Shown piece by piece: positions 42,818 to 51,081 of a DNA stretch of 64,000 nucleotides (position 1 is its first letter; each line of letters starts with the position of its first letter). Source of the DNA: Clostridia bacterium (GTDB taxonomy: Bacteria; Bacillota; Clostridia; Lachnospirales; Cellulosilyticaceae); the NCBI GenBank assembly GCA_029239755.1, contig JARBUI010000002.1:310001-374000 (forward strand), in the 5' to 3' direction. The notes under the pieces are model-generated. The model searched no databases and was not told the origin of the DNA. It worked only from the letters and a program-made list of their open reading frames with translations. The position numbers and the translations under genes are program-made.

Positions 42818-42923
42818 AAATTTTAATGAATCACATACACTATTTTATATTAGTTCAAAATCCGATATACAACACATAAATCGTTCACAAACAATAATAT
42901 TAAACGATTATAGGGGGCTTAAT

Positions 42924-43217
42924 TTGAAATGCTATACATGTAATAAAAAAACAAATGATTACAAAAGAGATGTACGGATCTGCGGGAGCTGCAGAGAAGT
43001 TCTAAAGGTTGATCTTGTAAACTTGGTTCTTGAATTGGATCCTGTTTATTTGTCAGAACAAAATAGACACAAGTCCGGCAGAAAATCAAAACTTACTGCT
43101 GAACAGAAGCAGGATGCGAAATATCGCCATTTATGTGGAGAGAGCTTTGCAGCTATCGCAAAGGATTTAGGGGTCTGCAAAACAACTATTTATAATGCAG
43201 CGAAAAGAGCTTACTAA
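42924..43217 (+). CDS. Protein with zinc-ribbon-like N-terminus and resolvase-type helix-turn-helix
   Basis: About 97 residues from a TTG at 42924, six bases after AGGGGG. CYTCNKKT and CGSCRE give two CxxC pairs, probably binding zinc. The C-terminal part (GRKSKLTAEQKQDAKYRHLC, then FAAIAKDLGVCKTTIYNAAK) is the helix-turn-helix found at the end of serine resolvases, without any recombinase domain. It is immediately followed by the palindrome cluster, which it may bind. Confidence 0.6.
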   Translation: MKCYTCNKKTNDYKRDVRICGSCREVLKVDLVNLVLELDPVYLSEQNRHKSGRKSKLTAEQKQDAKYRHLCGESFAAIAKDLGVCKTTIYNAAKRAY

Positions 43218-43239
43218 ATCTCTTTTAAGGAGTTAAAAA

Positions 43240-43272
43240 AGTTCGGTTGTAAGTAAAGGTTACAACCGAACT
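43240..43272 (-). terminator. Terminator of the sigma-factor transcript
   Basis: A 13-bp perfect stem with a 7-base loop; on the minus strand it is followed by TTTTTTAAC. It lies well downstream of the sigma gene, so the other hairpins are within the sigma mRNA's 3' region. Confidence 0.75.
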
Positions 43273-43473
43273 GAGTCCTACAGCCGACTGTCGGTAATAT
43301 CGACACTAGAATCCTACCGTGCGAATCTTGCACAGTAGGCAGAATATTTATGAAGATGCATAGCTTGCACATCCGACACTTTGCGCGTCCGAATTCCAGA
43401 CGTGCGAAGTGTGAAATTCGGACTTTAAATATAGATAAGCGCATTATTTCGTACGAAATTCGTACGAAATAAT
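43240..43473. repeat. Cluster of strong inverted repeats (candidate transfer, packaging or replication site)
   Basis: Five or more hairpins occur in 234 bases: 13-bp arms at 43240-43252/43260-43272; CCGACTGTCGG at 43284-43294; CCTAC-GTGC/GCAC-GTAGG at 43313-43339; 14-bp arms with two G-U pairs at 43376-43389/43399-43412; a competing 9-bp pair at 43387-43395/43415-43423; and a 31-bp perfect palindrome at 43443-43473 with TTCGTACGAA twice. The first is also a minus-strand terminator. The whole 43218-43587 gap holds no credible gene. Confidence 0.75.
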
Positions 43474-43587
43474 CTTCATCTCTCCCATCTGCTAGAATGA
43501 TTTTCGGATAGAGTTATCCAGTTGTATAGTAAAAATATATCAATATTAAAGAGAATGCATTCTGCCGCTGAAGTGTATCCAACATAA

Positions 43588-44364
43588 TTATATGCTTGTC
43601 ACACATTCCGGATCACCTTCACAATCTAATGACATACTTTTCAACTCATGATCAAGCTTATCGAAGAAGGATAAATTAAACTTTCCAAAATCATACACTC
43701 TGCTCTTTTCAGTTTCTATTGCTTCAACTCTGCATAAGCGACACCATTTGCTAGTTCTAACAGTTCTAAATGCTCTCTGCTCCAGCTGCCTAATAGTTTC
43801 CTTTGCAACTCCCATCATAGCTCCTACATCCTCCAGTGTGTGTATTTTCCCATCTTTCAGGCCATATCTAAGCCTAATCACTTCAACTGCTCTATCACCC
43901 ATTTTAGTATAAATGATATTCATCACTTGAAAGCAGTCCTCTTTATTGGCAACATTATCTGTAATGCCGGGGTAAATATCATCATCAGCTATCATGTCAA
44001 TCTGCTCTATTTCATCCTCAATCCCTAGTACTTTATCATTTAAACTACTAAAACATACATGCTTATTCTCTCTCATATAACGCCTAGGATATATAAAACG
44101 GTGCATGGCTTGATAAATCCAATAGGCTGCATATGAAATAAATTGAACCTCATTTTCTGGATTATATCTCTCAGCAGCCTTCATTAACCCAATGTATCCT
44201 TCTTGGATTAAGTCCTCTTGATCTATAGCGCTATCCTTACCTATAAAGAACTTCAAAGAAATCTTATGTATGAACTTCCTATTCTGATGCAGGAGCTTGT
44301 CTAAAGCTTCTGCATCTCCTTGTTGATATAATTGCACTAATCCCTCGTTAGACATTCTATCCAC
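43588..44364 (-). CDS. Sigma-70-family RNA polymerase sigma factor encoded by the element
   Basis: A 258-residue protein. Region 2 is DQEDLIQEGYIGLMKAAERY, then FISYAAYWIYQAMHRFI. Region 4 is VEVIRLRYGLKDGKIHTLED, then VGAMMGVAKETIRQLEQRAF. Between them is an acidic linker. The C-terminal ~40 residues extend past region 4 and carry cysteines (CRLCRVE). It is like a small group 3 sigma factor or a phage late-gene sigma factor. It may drive transcription of the structural-like genes or of transfer functions in the element. Confidence 0.85.
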   Translation of the reverse strand: MDRMSNEGLVQLYQQGDAEALDKLLHQNRKFIHKISLKFFIGKDSAIDQEDLIQEGYIGLMKAAERYNPENEVQFISYAAYWIYQAMHRFIYPRRYMRENKHVCFSSLNDKVLGIEDEIEQIDMIADDDIYPGITDNVANKEDCFQVMNIIYTKMGDRAVEVIRLRYGLKDGKIHTLEDVGAMMGVAKETIRQLEQRAFRTVRTSKWCRLCRVEAIETEKSRVYDFGKFNLSFFDKLDHELKSMSLDCEGDPECVTSI

Positions 44365-44446
44365 CTCTTTTATATTAAAATAGGTTAGCCTATTGACTAA
44401 CCCACCACAATAATCTCATTAACTTCAAACTCCTGTATGTCTATAT

Positions 44447-44641
44447 CTACTCTGTCCATATGTCATCACAACCATCTTTTAATGCTGCTATAAAATCATA
44501 GCCTACTATGTCCCCATTTTTTACTATTGGGTAGTTTTTAGGATCAAGTCCCAATGCTTTAATAAAATCATCATCATCCATTACAAATAATTCTTGAATA
44601 AGCTTTCTTGCTTTTTTTAATAACCTATCTATCAACTTCAT
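44447..44641 (-). CDS. Hypothetical element protein
   Basis: A 64-residue protein with a basic N-terminal helix (KLIDRLLKKARKLIQELFVM) and an acidic remainder (DDDDFIKALGLDPKNYPIVK). It resembles no family that I know. It lies 12 bases from the next gene in the same leftward operon. Confidence 0.4.
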   Translation of the reverse strand: MKLIDRLLKKARKLIQELFVMDDDDFIKALGLDPKNYPIVKNGDIVGYDFIAALKDGCDDIWTE

Positions 44642-44653
44642 ACTATTATTCCT

Positions 44654-44866
44654 CTATCTCTCTTCCAATATATCTTGTAGTTCTCTAATCTTTTTGTCCT
44701 GTTCATCTACTCTAATGCCGCTTAAGATAGCATTGCAAATAAGTGTAAGACTATTTGCTGTCTTTGTGTCCATCTCTTCATTTAGTACCATATTTGCAAT
44801 TCTAGCGAGAGCTTTTCTAACTTCATTAGGACTTGATAGTTTTAAGTTTTTTCTTCTTCCCTGCAT
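44654..44866 (-). CDS. Small helical phage-type protein
   Basis: A 70-residue helical protein (SPNEVRKALARIANMVLNEE, then TANSLTLICNAILSGIRVDE, and a charged end). The pattern matches small helical proteins encoded in Firmicute phage operons, but no function is established. Its ATG overlaps the end of the gene at 44842. Confidence 0.5.
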   Translation of the reverse strand: MQGRRKNLKLSSPNEVRKALARIANMVLNEEMDTKTANSLTLICNAILSGIRVDEQDKKIRELQDILEER

Positions 44867-45171
44867 TTAATCGCTTCCTCCCTGGATGTTACTCTCACAA
44901 AATTTATCAATGTATCATCTCCTCTCTTACTTCTACAGCTACAATCATCAATATGCTTAGAACATCTTTTGCACCTAGATGAAAAGTAAAAAAGTATTTT
45001 AGATGGGATTAATGCTTTCGCTTCTTTAATTAATCTATCTATGTTGTTCACTATTAATTTCCTCTTTCTTTCAATTTCAATAAGGTGTATATTATAAAAA
45101 GAAATACTCCACTCATTTCCTTCTATATTAATTATAGAAGGGGTATTTAATCCGTAACTATAAGCCCCCAC
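44842..45171 (-). CDS. Small cysteine-cluster protein next to the tape-measure gene
   Basis: A 109-residue protein. SRCKRCSKHIDDCSCRSK holds four cysteines and a histidine in zinc-finger-like spacing at about residues 66-80. The N-terminal part is hydrophobic-polar mixed. It overlaps the end of the tape-measure gene by 14 bases, so it is probably translated after it. Unrecognised. Confidence 0.45.
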   Translation of the reverse strand: MGAYSYGLNTPSIINIEGNEWSISFYNIHLIEIERKRKLIVNNIDRLIKEAKALIPSKILFYFSSRCKRCSKHIDDCSCRSKRGDDTLINFVRVTSREEAIKCREEEKT

Positions 45172-47785
45172 CTAAAGGCACGCCGCGATAAAGGTAATTT
45201 GCTGTACGGGGTAAGTCAGCTATTGTGCGTTTAACATCTGAAAGTTCAATTCTAAGTGATTGCAATAAACCATTTGTTTCGTTGTTTGTACCACCATTTA
45301 GAAAGTTGTTATTAATCTGATGAACACTATCGCCTTTGTTGAGCCTTACAATCTCGGGGCCAAATTCTCCAACTAATGCATATTCACCTCTACTATTAAT
45401 GGTTCCGTTAGCGTAACCTGGGAGATTTAGCGACTTCATGAAACCTTGCATAATTCCTCCGCCTAGTCCAGATCTCTTACCTTCTTGCTCTTTAGCTATT
45501 CTAGTTTTATCTTTTTCAGCGTCCTCGAAGTTTTTAACGTCTTCCCTATAATGTTTTTGCTTCAATTTGTTTCCACTCTCAATTATTTTAGCTTTACTAT
45601 TTTCTTCCTGTTCTGCTCGGTTCTTAGCATTCTGCAATAATGTAATATATTTATTTTCATTTTGTTCTCTTTCAGCAGAAATCTCTCTTTCAGCTTCTTG
45701 TTGTACCCTTAACAATTCTTTAGCTTTATGCATCATATACTCTAAAGATGATGTGTTTGCATTTTTCTCATTAAGCTTATCAATTTCTTTTTCACGTTCT
45801 CTAACTTTATTCCTCACGTAGTCATCAAACACTTTGTCAATAGTCGTATATTCTTCATTATAGCCTTTAGCTAGACCTTTTAGATTATCATAGTGGTCAC
45901 CTGTCAATGACTCGACATCACGATATAAATCACTAAAACTTGAATATATGTTATCTGTTGTCTCTTCTACACCTAACTCCAGGTTTTCGAGATGCTTGCC
46001 CACATTATCCGTAAGTTCACCTGATTTCTTAGCAAAATGAGTTTCAAACTTATCAATTTGCTTGATGTTTAATCCGAAGAAATCATTTAATTTGCTTGTA
46101 ACTGCATTAATTGTATTTACAATTGTGTTAGGAATAAAAAGCAATATAGCACATACAGCATCTGCAAATTGACCTGCCCACACCTTTATTCTTTCGCCTG
46201 CGCTTTGCCAGTTACCATTTAGTACATCAACTATAATCATTAGGGTGTTGTTTATAAAATTCACTAGTGGCATAAGAGCATCTTTAATACTTGTTACTAC
46301 AGATCCAACAACACTAGCTGCTAATTGTAAGCTCCTCATTACTCCATTCAAATTAGCTTCGATAAACTTAAAAAATGGTTCAACCAAAGGCCATATCAAA
46401 TCTAAAGCTGTTTTAAATATGTTTACGAATATATCTATGAAAGGTGTAATTAATCCGGTTATTCTACTTAATACACCACCTACCGCACCCCACATCTTTT
46501 CAGACAATCCTAAAAAAGCATCATAAACTTTTAAAAATCCACTTATAAAAGGCTCAAACACACTAAACATACTTAATTTAATAGATTCCATCTTACTATT
46601 AATAGATTTTTGTAGGCCCGCAATGTTATTATTCATTGTTTCTGCCATTTTAGCACTAGCCCCTGCACTTCCATTTATAGCATCTGATAGCTTTTTATAA
46701 TCTTCTTCGCTTGCATTAACAATAGCCAACGTTCCGCTCATAGCTTCTTTTCCTGCGAGTGTCGCAATAGCCGCAGATCTTGTCGACGCATCAACCCCTT
46801 GCATAGCTTTTCTAAGTTCTAGAATAACTTGATTAAGCGGTTTCATTGTACCATCTACATTTTTCAAGGATAGGTTATATTCATCCATAACAGCTTGCAT
46901 TGTTTTAGTAGGCTTAACCATATTAGTAAATAAAGATCTCAATGTAGTTCCAGCCATTTCACCTTTTATACCAGCGTTAGCCATGAGACCAGTCGATAAC
47001 GCTAAATCTTCCATAGCATATCCTAATGCTCCAGCTACAGGTGCAGCATATTTAAAGGTTTCACCCATCATAGATACATTTGTATTAGAATTAGTAGCTG
47101 CAGCAGCCATTACATCACTTAATCTTCCAGCTTCTGAAGCACTTTCGCCTAGTGCGGTTAATGTATCTGTAACTATATCGGATGTTCTCGCTAAACTTTC
47201 ACCACTGGATGCCGCTAAATTCAAAACCCCTGGCATACCAGACATTATTTGTTCAGTTTTCCAACCTGCCATACCCATGTATTCCATAGCTTGAGCTGCT
47301 TCACTTGCACTAAATACAGTTGTTGCCCCAAATTTCTTTGCTCCTTCAGTAAGAGTATTCATATCATTACCTGTAGCCCCTGTAATGGCTTGAACTTTAC
47401 TCATTTCGGCTTGAAAACCAATGCCTAGTTTAGCAGTCTCTTTTACAAAATCAACTATAGCTTGTGTAAGCTTCTTTATTGCTTCAAAAGCTAGTAGAAT
47501 GCCTGCTGTTACAACCCCAGCCATAACCCCGCCTAATATTCCTGCCATAGCTTCACTAGAGCCAAGTGCACCTGTTAATGATCCTAAATTTGTACCTAAT
47601 AATTTTGTTTGCCCGATACTACTAACAAAGCTATCTTTAAGACTTTTAAAGCCTGTTGTGCTTCCTGTCGCACTAGTTCCTGCTCCTTTAGCAGCATCAC
47701 CAACACTTTGGAAAGCTTTTTTTGCTTGTTCTGTTCCTTCTGCTTTTATCTTAGCTACTAAAGTTCCTAAATCTAAACTCGCCAT
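45158..47785 (-). CDS. Phage tail tape-measure-like protein
   Basis: An 875-residue protein. Residues about 100-420 match the TP901-type tape-measure core (KLGIGFQAEMSKVQAITGAT, TVFSASEAAQAMEYMGMAGW, YAAPVAGALGYAMEDLALST). Hydrophobic segments at about 78-105 and 435-500 and a long coiled region at about 640-790 follow, and the C-terminus carries GYANGTINSRGEYALVGEFG, a tape-measure tail motif. In phages it sets tail length and enters the host membrane. Here no major tail, sheath, portal or capsid gene accompanies it. Confidence 0.85.
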   Translation of the reverse strand: MASLDLGTLVAKIKAEGTEQAKKAFQSVGDAAKGAGTSATGSTTGFKSLKDSFVSSIGQTKLLGTNLGSLTGALGSSEAMAGILGGVMAGVVTAGILLAFEAIKKLTQAIVDFVKETAKLGIGFQAEMSKVQAITGATGNDMNTLTEGAKKFGATTVFSASEAAQAMEYMGMAGWKTEQIMSGMPGVLNLAASSGESLARTSDIVTDTLTALGESASEAGRLSDVMAAAATNSNTNVSMMGETFKYAAPVAGALGYAMEDLALSTGLMANAGIKGEMAGTTLRSLFTNMVKPTKTMQAVMDEYNLSLKNVDGTMKPLNQVILELRKAMQGVDASTRSAAIATLAGKEAMSGTLAIVNASEEDYKKLSDAINGSAGASAKMAETMNNNIAGLQKSINSKMESIKLSMFSVFEPFISGFLKVYDAFLGLSEKMWGAVGGVLSRITGLITPFIDIFVNIFKTALDLIWPLVEPFFKFIEANLNGVMRSLQLAASVVGSVVTSIKDALMPLVNFINNTLMIIVDVLNGNWQSAGERIKVWAGQFADAVCAILLFIPNTIVNTINAVTSKLNDFFGLNIKQIDKFETHFAKKSGELTDNVGKHLENLELGVEETTDNIYSSFSDLYRDVESLTGDHYDNLKGLAKGYNEEYTTIDKVFDDYVRNKVREREKEIDKLNEKNANTSSLEYMMHKAKELLRVQQEAEREISAEREQNENKYITLLQNAKNRAEQEENSKAKIIESGNKLKQKHYREDVKNFEDAEKDKTRIAKEQEGKRSGLGGGIMQGFMKSLNLPGYANGTINSRGEYALVGEFGPEIVRLNKGDSVHQINNNFLNGGTNNETNGLLQSLRIELSDVKRTIADLPRTANYLYRGVPLGGGL

Positions 47786-47789
47786 TGTA

Positions 47790-48110
47790 TTATCTCTCCT
47801 TCCCTATATCATTTTTAACCGCTATATACACCCCGTATAAAATGCTTGTGATTATTAATTGTGTACTGAACTCATGTCCGAAGTTTTGTATTTGATCATT
47901 TATGATAACTTTCATGCATTCAGCTGATTCATCACTTTTAGTTATATACCGTATAACTTCTTGTAATTTTTCTATCCCTAGTTCTTCTTTTGCTAAATTG
48001 AAAACTTTCATGCGCCCTAATTTAGCGAGCTCCTGCTCATCAATATTTTTAGAGGAGTACTTCTCAAACGATATAACTTTATTGCTCAAACTCATCAACC
48101 CCATTCTCAT
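47790..48110 (-). CDS. Hypothetical element protein
   Basis: A 106-residue protein starting MRMGLMSLSNKVISFEKYSS. A helical part (LGIEKLQEVIRYITKSDESA) is followed by a hydrophobic end (FSTQLIITSILYGVYIAVKN). It lies four bases upstream of the tape-measure gene, the position of tail-assembly chaperones in phages, but no similarity to those is evident. Unrecognised. Confidence 0.5.
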   Translation of the reverse strand: MRMGLMSLSNKVISFEKYSSKNIDEQELAKLGRMKVFNLAKEELGIEKLQEVIRYITKSDESAECMKVIINDQIQNFGHEFSTQLIITSILYGVYIAVKNDIGKER

Positions 48111-48132
48111 TCTCGATATTTAGCAACAAAGG

Positions 48133-48291
48133 AGCACGAGAAACCTTTATTCTTACTCATGCCACTAGTCTTTAATTTTTGTTAATTCAACCAATCCAAA
48201 ATTGGCTTCGTTGGGAATCACACTTTTCATCCTTCCCAATGGTTATATTGATAGAAAAGAGCATGAGACTATTTATTCTCACTCATGCTCT
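48133..48291. repeat. Two related GCAYGAG hairpins
   Basis: AAGAGCATGAG (from 48257) and CTCATGCTCTT (to 48293) form an 11-bp hairpin with a minus-strand terminator layout. A degenerate copy lies at 48133-48162 (GAGCACGAGAAA...TTTATTCTTACTCATGCC) with one mismatch in the stem. Both loops contain TTTATTCT, so one is a duplicate of the other. No gene is seen in 48111-48296. Confidence 0.6.
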
Positions 48292-48296
48292 TTGTT

Positions 48297-48584
48297 TTAA
48301 TTTTGATAATAGTTGCCTATGTACTTACCTTGCAGGCGAACACTTCCAGTTAAGGCAGCTAATTCTATACTGATCTCATTGTAGGTATAGGAACTTAAGT
48401 CAGTCACTTTCATATTTTCTCTTGGATCCGTTATCTTATAGGTATAAGCACCAACGCCTTTACCATAGCAAGCTACATAAACTCCCTCTTGACATCTGAA
48501 TACATACTCATTCGCAACCTCTGTCTCACCATTTACCATGCTGTTAACCAACTGCTCTAATGTTAATTCTTCATCTCTTTTCAT
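48297..48584 (-). CDS. Hypothetical element protein
   Basis: A 95-residue protein starting MKRDEELTLEQLVNSMVNGE. The middle (YVFRCQEGVYVACYGKGVGA) suggests a small beta-rich fold. AGAGGAGAA precedes the start. It is next to the coiled-coil gene. No family is recognised. Confidence 0.45.
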   Translation of the reverse strand: MKRDEELTLEQLVNSMVNGETEVANEYVFRCQEGVYVACYGKGVGAYTYKITDPRENMKVTDLSSYTYNEISIELAALTGSVRLQGKYIGNYYQN

Positions 48585-48599
48585 GTTATTTCTCCTCTT

Positions 48600-49259
48600 C
48601 TATACTTCCCATGCTCGCGCATAAGGATTTGAGTTATATATGCTATCTACAAATTCATTTTCTGCAATAGTGGTATGTGCTCCGGTATATAGTCTACTGG
48701 ATGGTTTAGCTTGATTCACAAGTTCATTCACTCTATTCGCATTAATAGCTCTTTGAATGTTTTGATACTCCTGATCATCTTTCTCTTTAATACCATTGGC
48801 TTTAATAGCGGCATACATTTGGACCAGTTTTAATTTCTCAGCATCGCCTTCAACGCATAAATCCTCTACCAAATCACTTATTTGGTTGGAATTATAGTAA
48901 GTGACTACATCCTTAAGAAAATTCACATTGTAACTAGCAGTATCAATACTCATAATATCTACAGTATCTAAGTCTTTTTGAGATACCTTTGTAAGCCCAT
49001 CATATAGATCACTAGTAGCCTGTTTCTGCTGCGCTAGAGCTTGTCTATAGTAGTCTCTTGCTAAATTGAGTGCAGTGGCTCTTTTACTCTCAAGCTCTGC
49101 TTTGCGTCCTGGATGCGTTGTCACTTTTAACTCTTTATTAATTTCATCTACTTCAGCTTTCCATGTGCTGAGTTTAGTATTGATCTCTGCGTACAGACCA
49201 TTTAATCTTTCGTGTCTCTTCTGATTTGATTGATTTAACTTATCCCTTAATTTACTCAT
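48600..49259 (-). CDS. Coiled-coil hypothetical protein
   Basis: A 219-residue highly charged protein. Residues about 1-100 form a long helix (LNQSNQKRHERLNGLYAEIN, then WKAEVDEINKELKV and RDYYRQALAQQKQ), and the rest is also helical. It may be a scaffold or adaptor. Its start overlaps the upstream gene by four bases, so the two are coupled. No family is recognised. Confidence 0.5.
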   Translation of the reverse strand: MSKLRDKLNQSNQKRHERLNGLYAEINTKLSTWKAEVDEINKELKVTTHPGRKAELESKRATALNLARDYYRQALAQQKQATSDLYDGLTKVSQKDLDTVDIMSIDTASYNVNFLKDVVTYYNSNQISDLVEDLCVEGDAEKLKLVQMYAAIKANGIKEKDDQEYQNIQRAINANRVNELVNQAKPSSRLYTGAHTTIAENEFVDSIYNSNPYARAWEV

Positions 49260-49513
49260 ACTTGCACCCCATTAACATTTCCAATAATTTCATTGTAGTA
49301 GGTCATTGCTGCTTCTTTAGTGTCAAATGGCATTTGAAATAGTCCATCAGGTGTTATTTTTTCGCTAACCATAAACATAATCACCCATTTTTCAAGCTGT
49401 GGCGAATAAGTCACCGTCATACATGATACACATTCAGAGTTTATACATATATCCTCATACTGTGCCTGACCAAAGCGTGCAATCTTGATATTTTTACCGA
49501 TACTTATTAGCAT
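49256..49513 (-). CDS. Hypothetical element protein
   Basis: About 85 residues from the ATG at 49513 (MLISIGKNIKIARFGQAQYE), preceded by GGAGATGG; the open frame extends further without a better site. ECVSCMTVTYSPQLEKWVIM and TKEAAMTYYNEIIGN indicate a small alpha/beta fold. It is the first gene after a hairpin-rich gap, so it may begin a second transcript segment. Unrecognised. Confidence 0.5.
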   Translation of the reverse strand: MLISIGKNIKIARFGQAQYEDICINSECVSCMTVTYSPQLEKWVIMFMVSEKITPDGLFQMPFDTKEAAMTYYNEIIGNVNGVQV

Positions 49514-49542
49514 ACTTCCATCTCCATTCTTGTGATTTTCCA

Positions 49543-49659
49543 AAATAAAAAAGCACGAGAACAATCAACCTCTGCATTTCTACAGTAGTCAATCATTTCC
49601 CGTGCCTATATTTACATATGGCTTCCACTGGCTAGCATTTTCCAGTGGGGTACTCGTGC
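49543..49659 (-). terminator. Hairpin-rich terminator or attenuator ahead of the structural-like genes
   Basis: GCACGAGAA (49553-49561) pairs with TTCCCGTGC (49597-49605), or its GCACGAG pairs with CTCGTGC (49653-49659); on the minus strand the hairpin ends in TTTTTTATTTT. A nested hairpin CCACTGG/CCAGTGG lies at 49625-49648. No gene is seen from 49514 to 49815. It separates the replication-type genes from the structural-like genes. Confidence 0.55.
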
Positions 49660-49815
49660 CTTATTCATTTATCTATATTATACCATATATTCGTAGGGTA
49701 TACAAGCTATTACTCCTGTATTATCAATGGTTTGAATACAATCATACCTATGTTTTTCGTTACAATATATAAATGGTCTGCTGATTTTTCAGCCACCTAC
49801 TATATATATCCTAAC

Positions 49816-49956
49816 TCACTCTGCATCTATATAGGTTGTAGTGTGTTTTCCTTTGACCTGATCTTTATATACTTTTATAATGCTTAGGCCTTTTAACAAC
49901 TCCAGTACACGTTTCTTATCTTCTGGATCAGTATAAGATACTCTAATTTTTATCAT
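49816..49956 (-). CDS. Small phage-type protein
   Basis: A 46-residue protein: MIKIRVSYTDPEDKKRVLEL, then LKGLSIIKVYKDQVKGKHTT and six more residues. AAAGGAG lies eight bases before the ATG at 49956. The beta-alpha-beta pattern resembles short phage proteins of unknown function. It follows the XRE gene at 49970 by only 13 bases. Confidence 0.6.
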   Translation of the reverse strand: MIKIRVSYTDPEDKKRVLELLKGLSIIKVYKDQVKGKHTTTYIDAE

Positions 49957-49969
49957 GTTTTGTGCTCCT

Positions 49970-50227
49970 TTAACCACATGATGGATAATATTTATATTGC
50001 GTCATATCTATTTTAGGATTTATTTGCACAAGTTCTTCAAAACTACATTCTAACCCTACCATTAGCCTGCTTATAATAAATATTGTTGGATTATCGAATT
50101 TACCACTTATTAGCTCTGATATATAAGTCCTACTAACACCACTTAATTTAGCTAGTTTACGCTGTGAAATCCCTTTTTGCCTCATAACCTCTTCTAGCTT
50201 CAATTTACATTCGTATCTGTCTAACAT
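49970..50227 (-). CDS. XRE-family regulator
   Basis: An 85-residue Cro/C1-type protein (CKLKLEEVMRQKGISQRKLA, then KLSGVSRTYISELISGKFDN), ending KIDMTQYKYYPSCG. It overlaps the end of the gene upstream by seven bases. It is one of six helix-turn-helix regulators in the element. Confidence 0.75.
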   Translation of the reverse strand: MLDRYECKLKLEEVMRQKGISQRKLAKLSGVSRTYISELISGKFDNPTIFIISRLMVGLECSFEELVQINPKIDMTQYKYYPSCG

Positions 50228-50631
50228 AGGAATGTAAGCCTCCCTTCACAAGATGTATCAAAAGGCTCTTGTCCTGAAAGTTGCTGAGGTGTGACATTTA
50301 ACACCTTGCATATTCTCTCAATAATCTCCGGATGACAAGAAGGATCATTCCCTATTGGATCATCTTCCCATGATTTAACACATTCCCACGCGCCGGAATT
50401 CCCTGACTCTGAAATTAACTTTGTAAACTCTTTAATCTTAAGGCCCCGTGCTTCTCTGATCTCTCTGAGTTTAGCAACACCTGATGTAGATCTCTCTGGT
50501 ATATCTTTTCTATATACAGTAACTCCATCTACCTGAATGCTATAAATATTTTCGAATCTTTTTACGTCCTCAGGTGTAAATTCAATATCACCGCTTTCAA
50601 TTCTTGCAATAATATCTTCAAAATATATCAT
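50221..50631 (-). CDS. XRE-like protein with N-terminal extension
   Basis: A 136-residue protein. Residues about 50-125 contain a helix-turn-helix-like part (VAKLREIREARGLKIKEFTK, then SCHPEIIERICKVLNVTPQQ). The first 45 residues are acidic. It overlaps the next XRE gene by seven bases; the pair may act together. Assignment is less certain than for its neighbour. Confidence 0.5.
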   Translation of the reverse strand: MIYFEDIIARIESGDIEFTPEDVKRFENIYSIQVDGVTVYRKDIPERSTSGVAKLREIREARGLKIKEFTKLISESGNSGAWECVKSWEDDPIGNDPSCHPEIIERICKVLNVTPQQLSGQEPFDTSCEGRLTFLC

Positions 50632-50732
50632 AATTTAATCATCTCCTATCTTGATTTGATAGGCTTTAAGCGATACAATTAAGGTGCGAATTTAATATGG
50701 TATCACTTAAAGCCATTAGTAGAAGTACTTGT

Positions 50733-51080
50733 TTATCTATCTGATGGCTTTTCGTCATCTTCTTCCTCTTCAGCAGGAAAACTTGGAGCTGGAATAGTAT
50801 TGCGTGCTATATCTACTAATGGCATTGCTATTTCAGTAACTAATACTCGTATAATCTCTTCTAGCGAAACATCTACCGCTCCAACTGCTAAACTTAATGC
50901 CTTCATTTGATCATGAATTCTATCTACCGCCCTTATATACACCCCAGGTGTTTCATACTCACTTATAACTGTTTCTTGATTTGCTAATTTGAAAATGATT
51001 TTCATCTCTTTATCATTAAACAATACTTCATCAATATTCTTTAAATTTACAAACCTATTACTCAGTACTTCTAAAAACAC
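50733..51080 (-). CDS. Hypothetical element protein
   Basis: A 115-residue protein with an N-terminal beta-rich part (FLEVLSNRFVNLKNIDEVLF, then KIIFKLANQETVISEY), a helical middle and a very acidic C-terminus (FPAEEEEDDEKPSDR) that could bind a basic partner. It starts two bases from the gene upstream. Unrecognised. Confidence 0.45.
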   Translation of the reverse strand: MFLEVLSNRFVNLKNIDEVLFNDKEMKIIFKLANQETVISEYETPGVYIRAVDRIHDQMKALSLAVGAVDVSLEEIIRVLVTEIAMPLVDIARNTIPAPSFPAEEEEDDEKPSDR

Positions 51081-51081
51081 A

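Noticed and set aside
43214..43444. A 76-codon minus-strand frame in the palindrome cluster
   Set aside because: It runs through the hairpins and the terminator, has no ribosome binding site and its protein is an unlikely mix of cysteines and arginines.
47421..47840. Long plus-strand frames opposite the tape-measure gene
   Set aside because: They are antisense frames created by the biased composition of the tape-measure gene.
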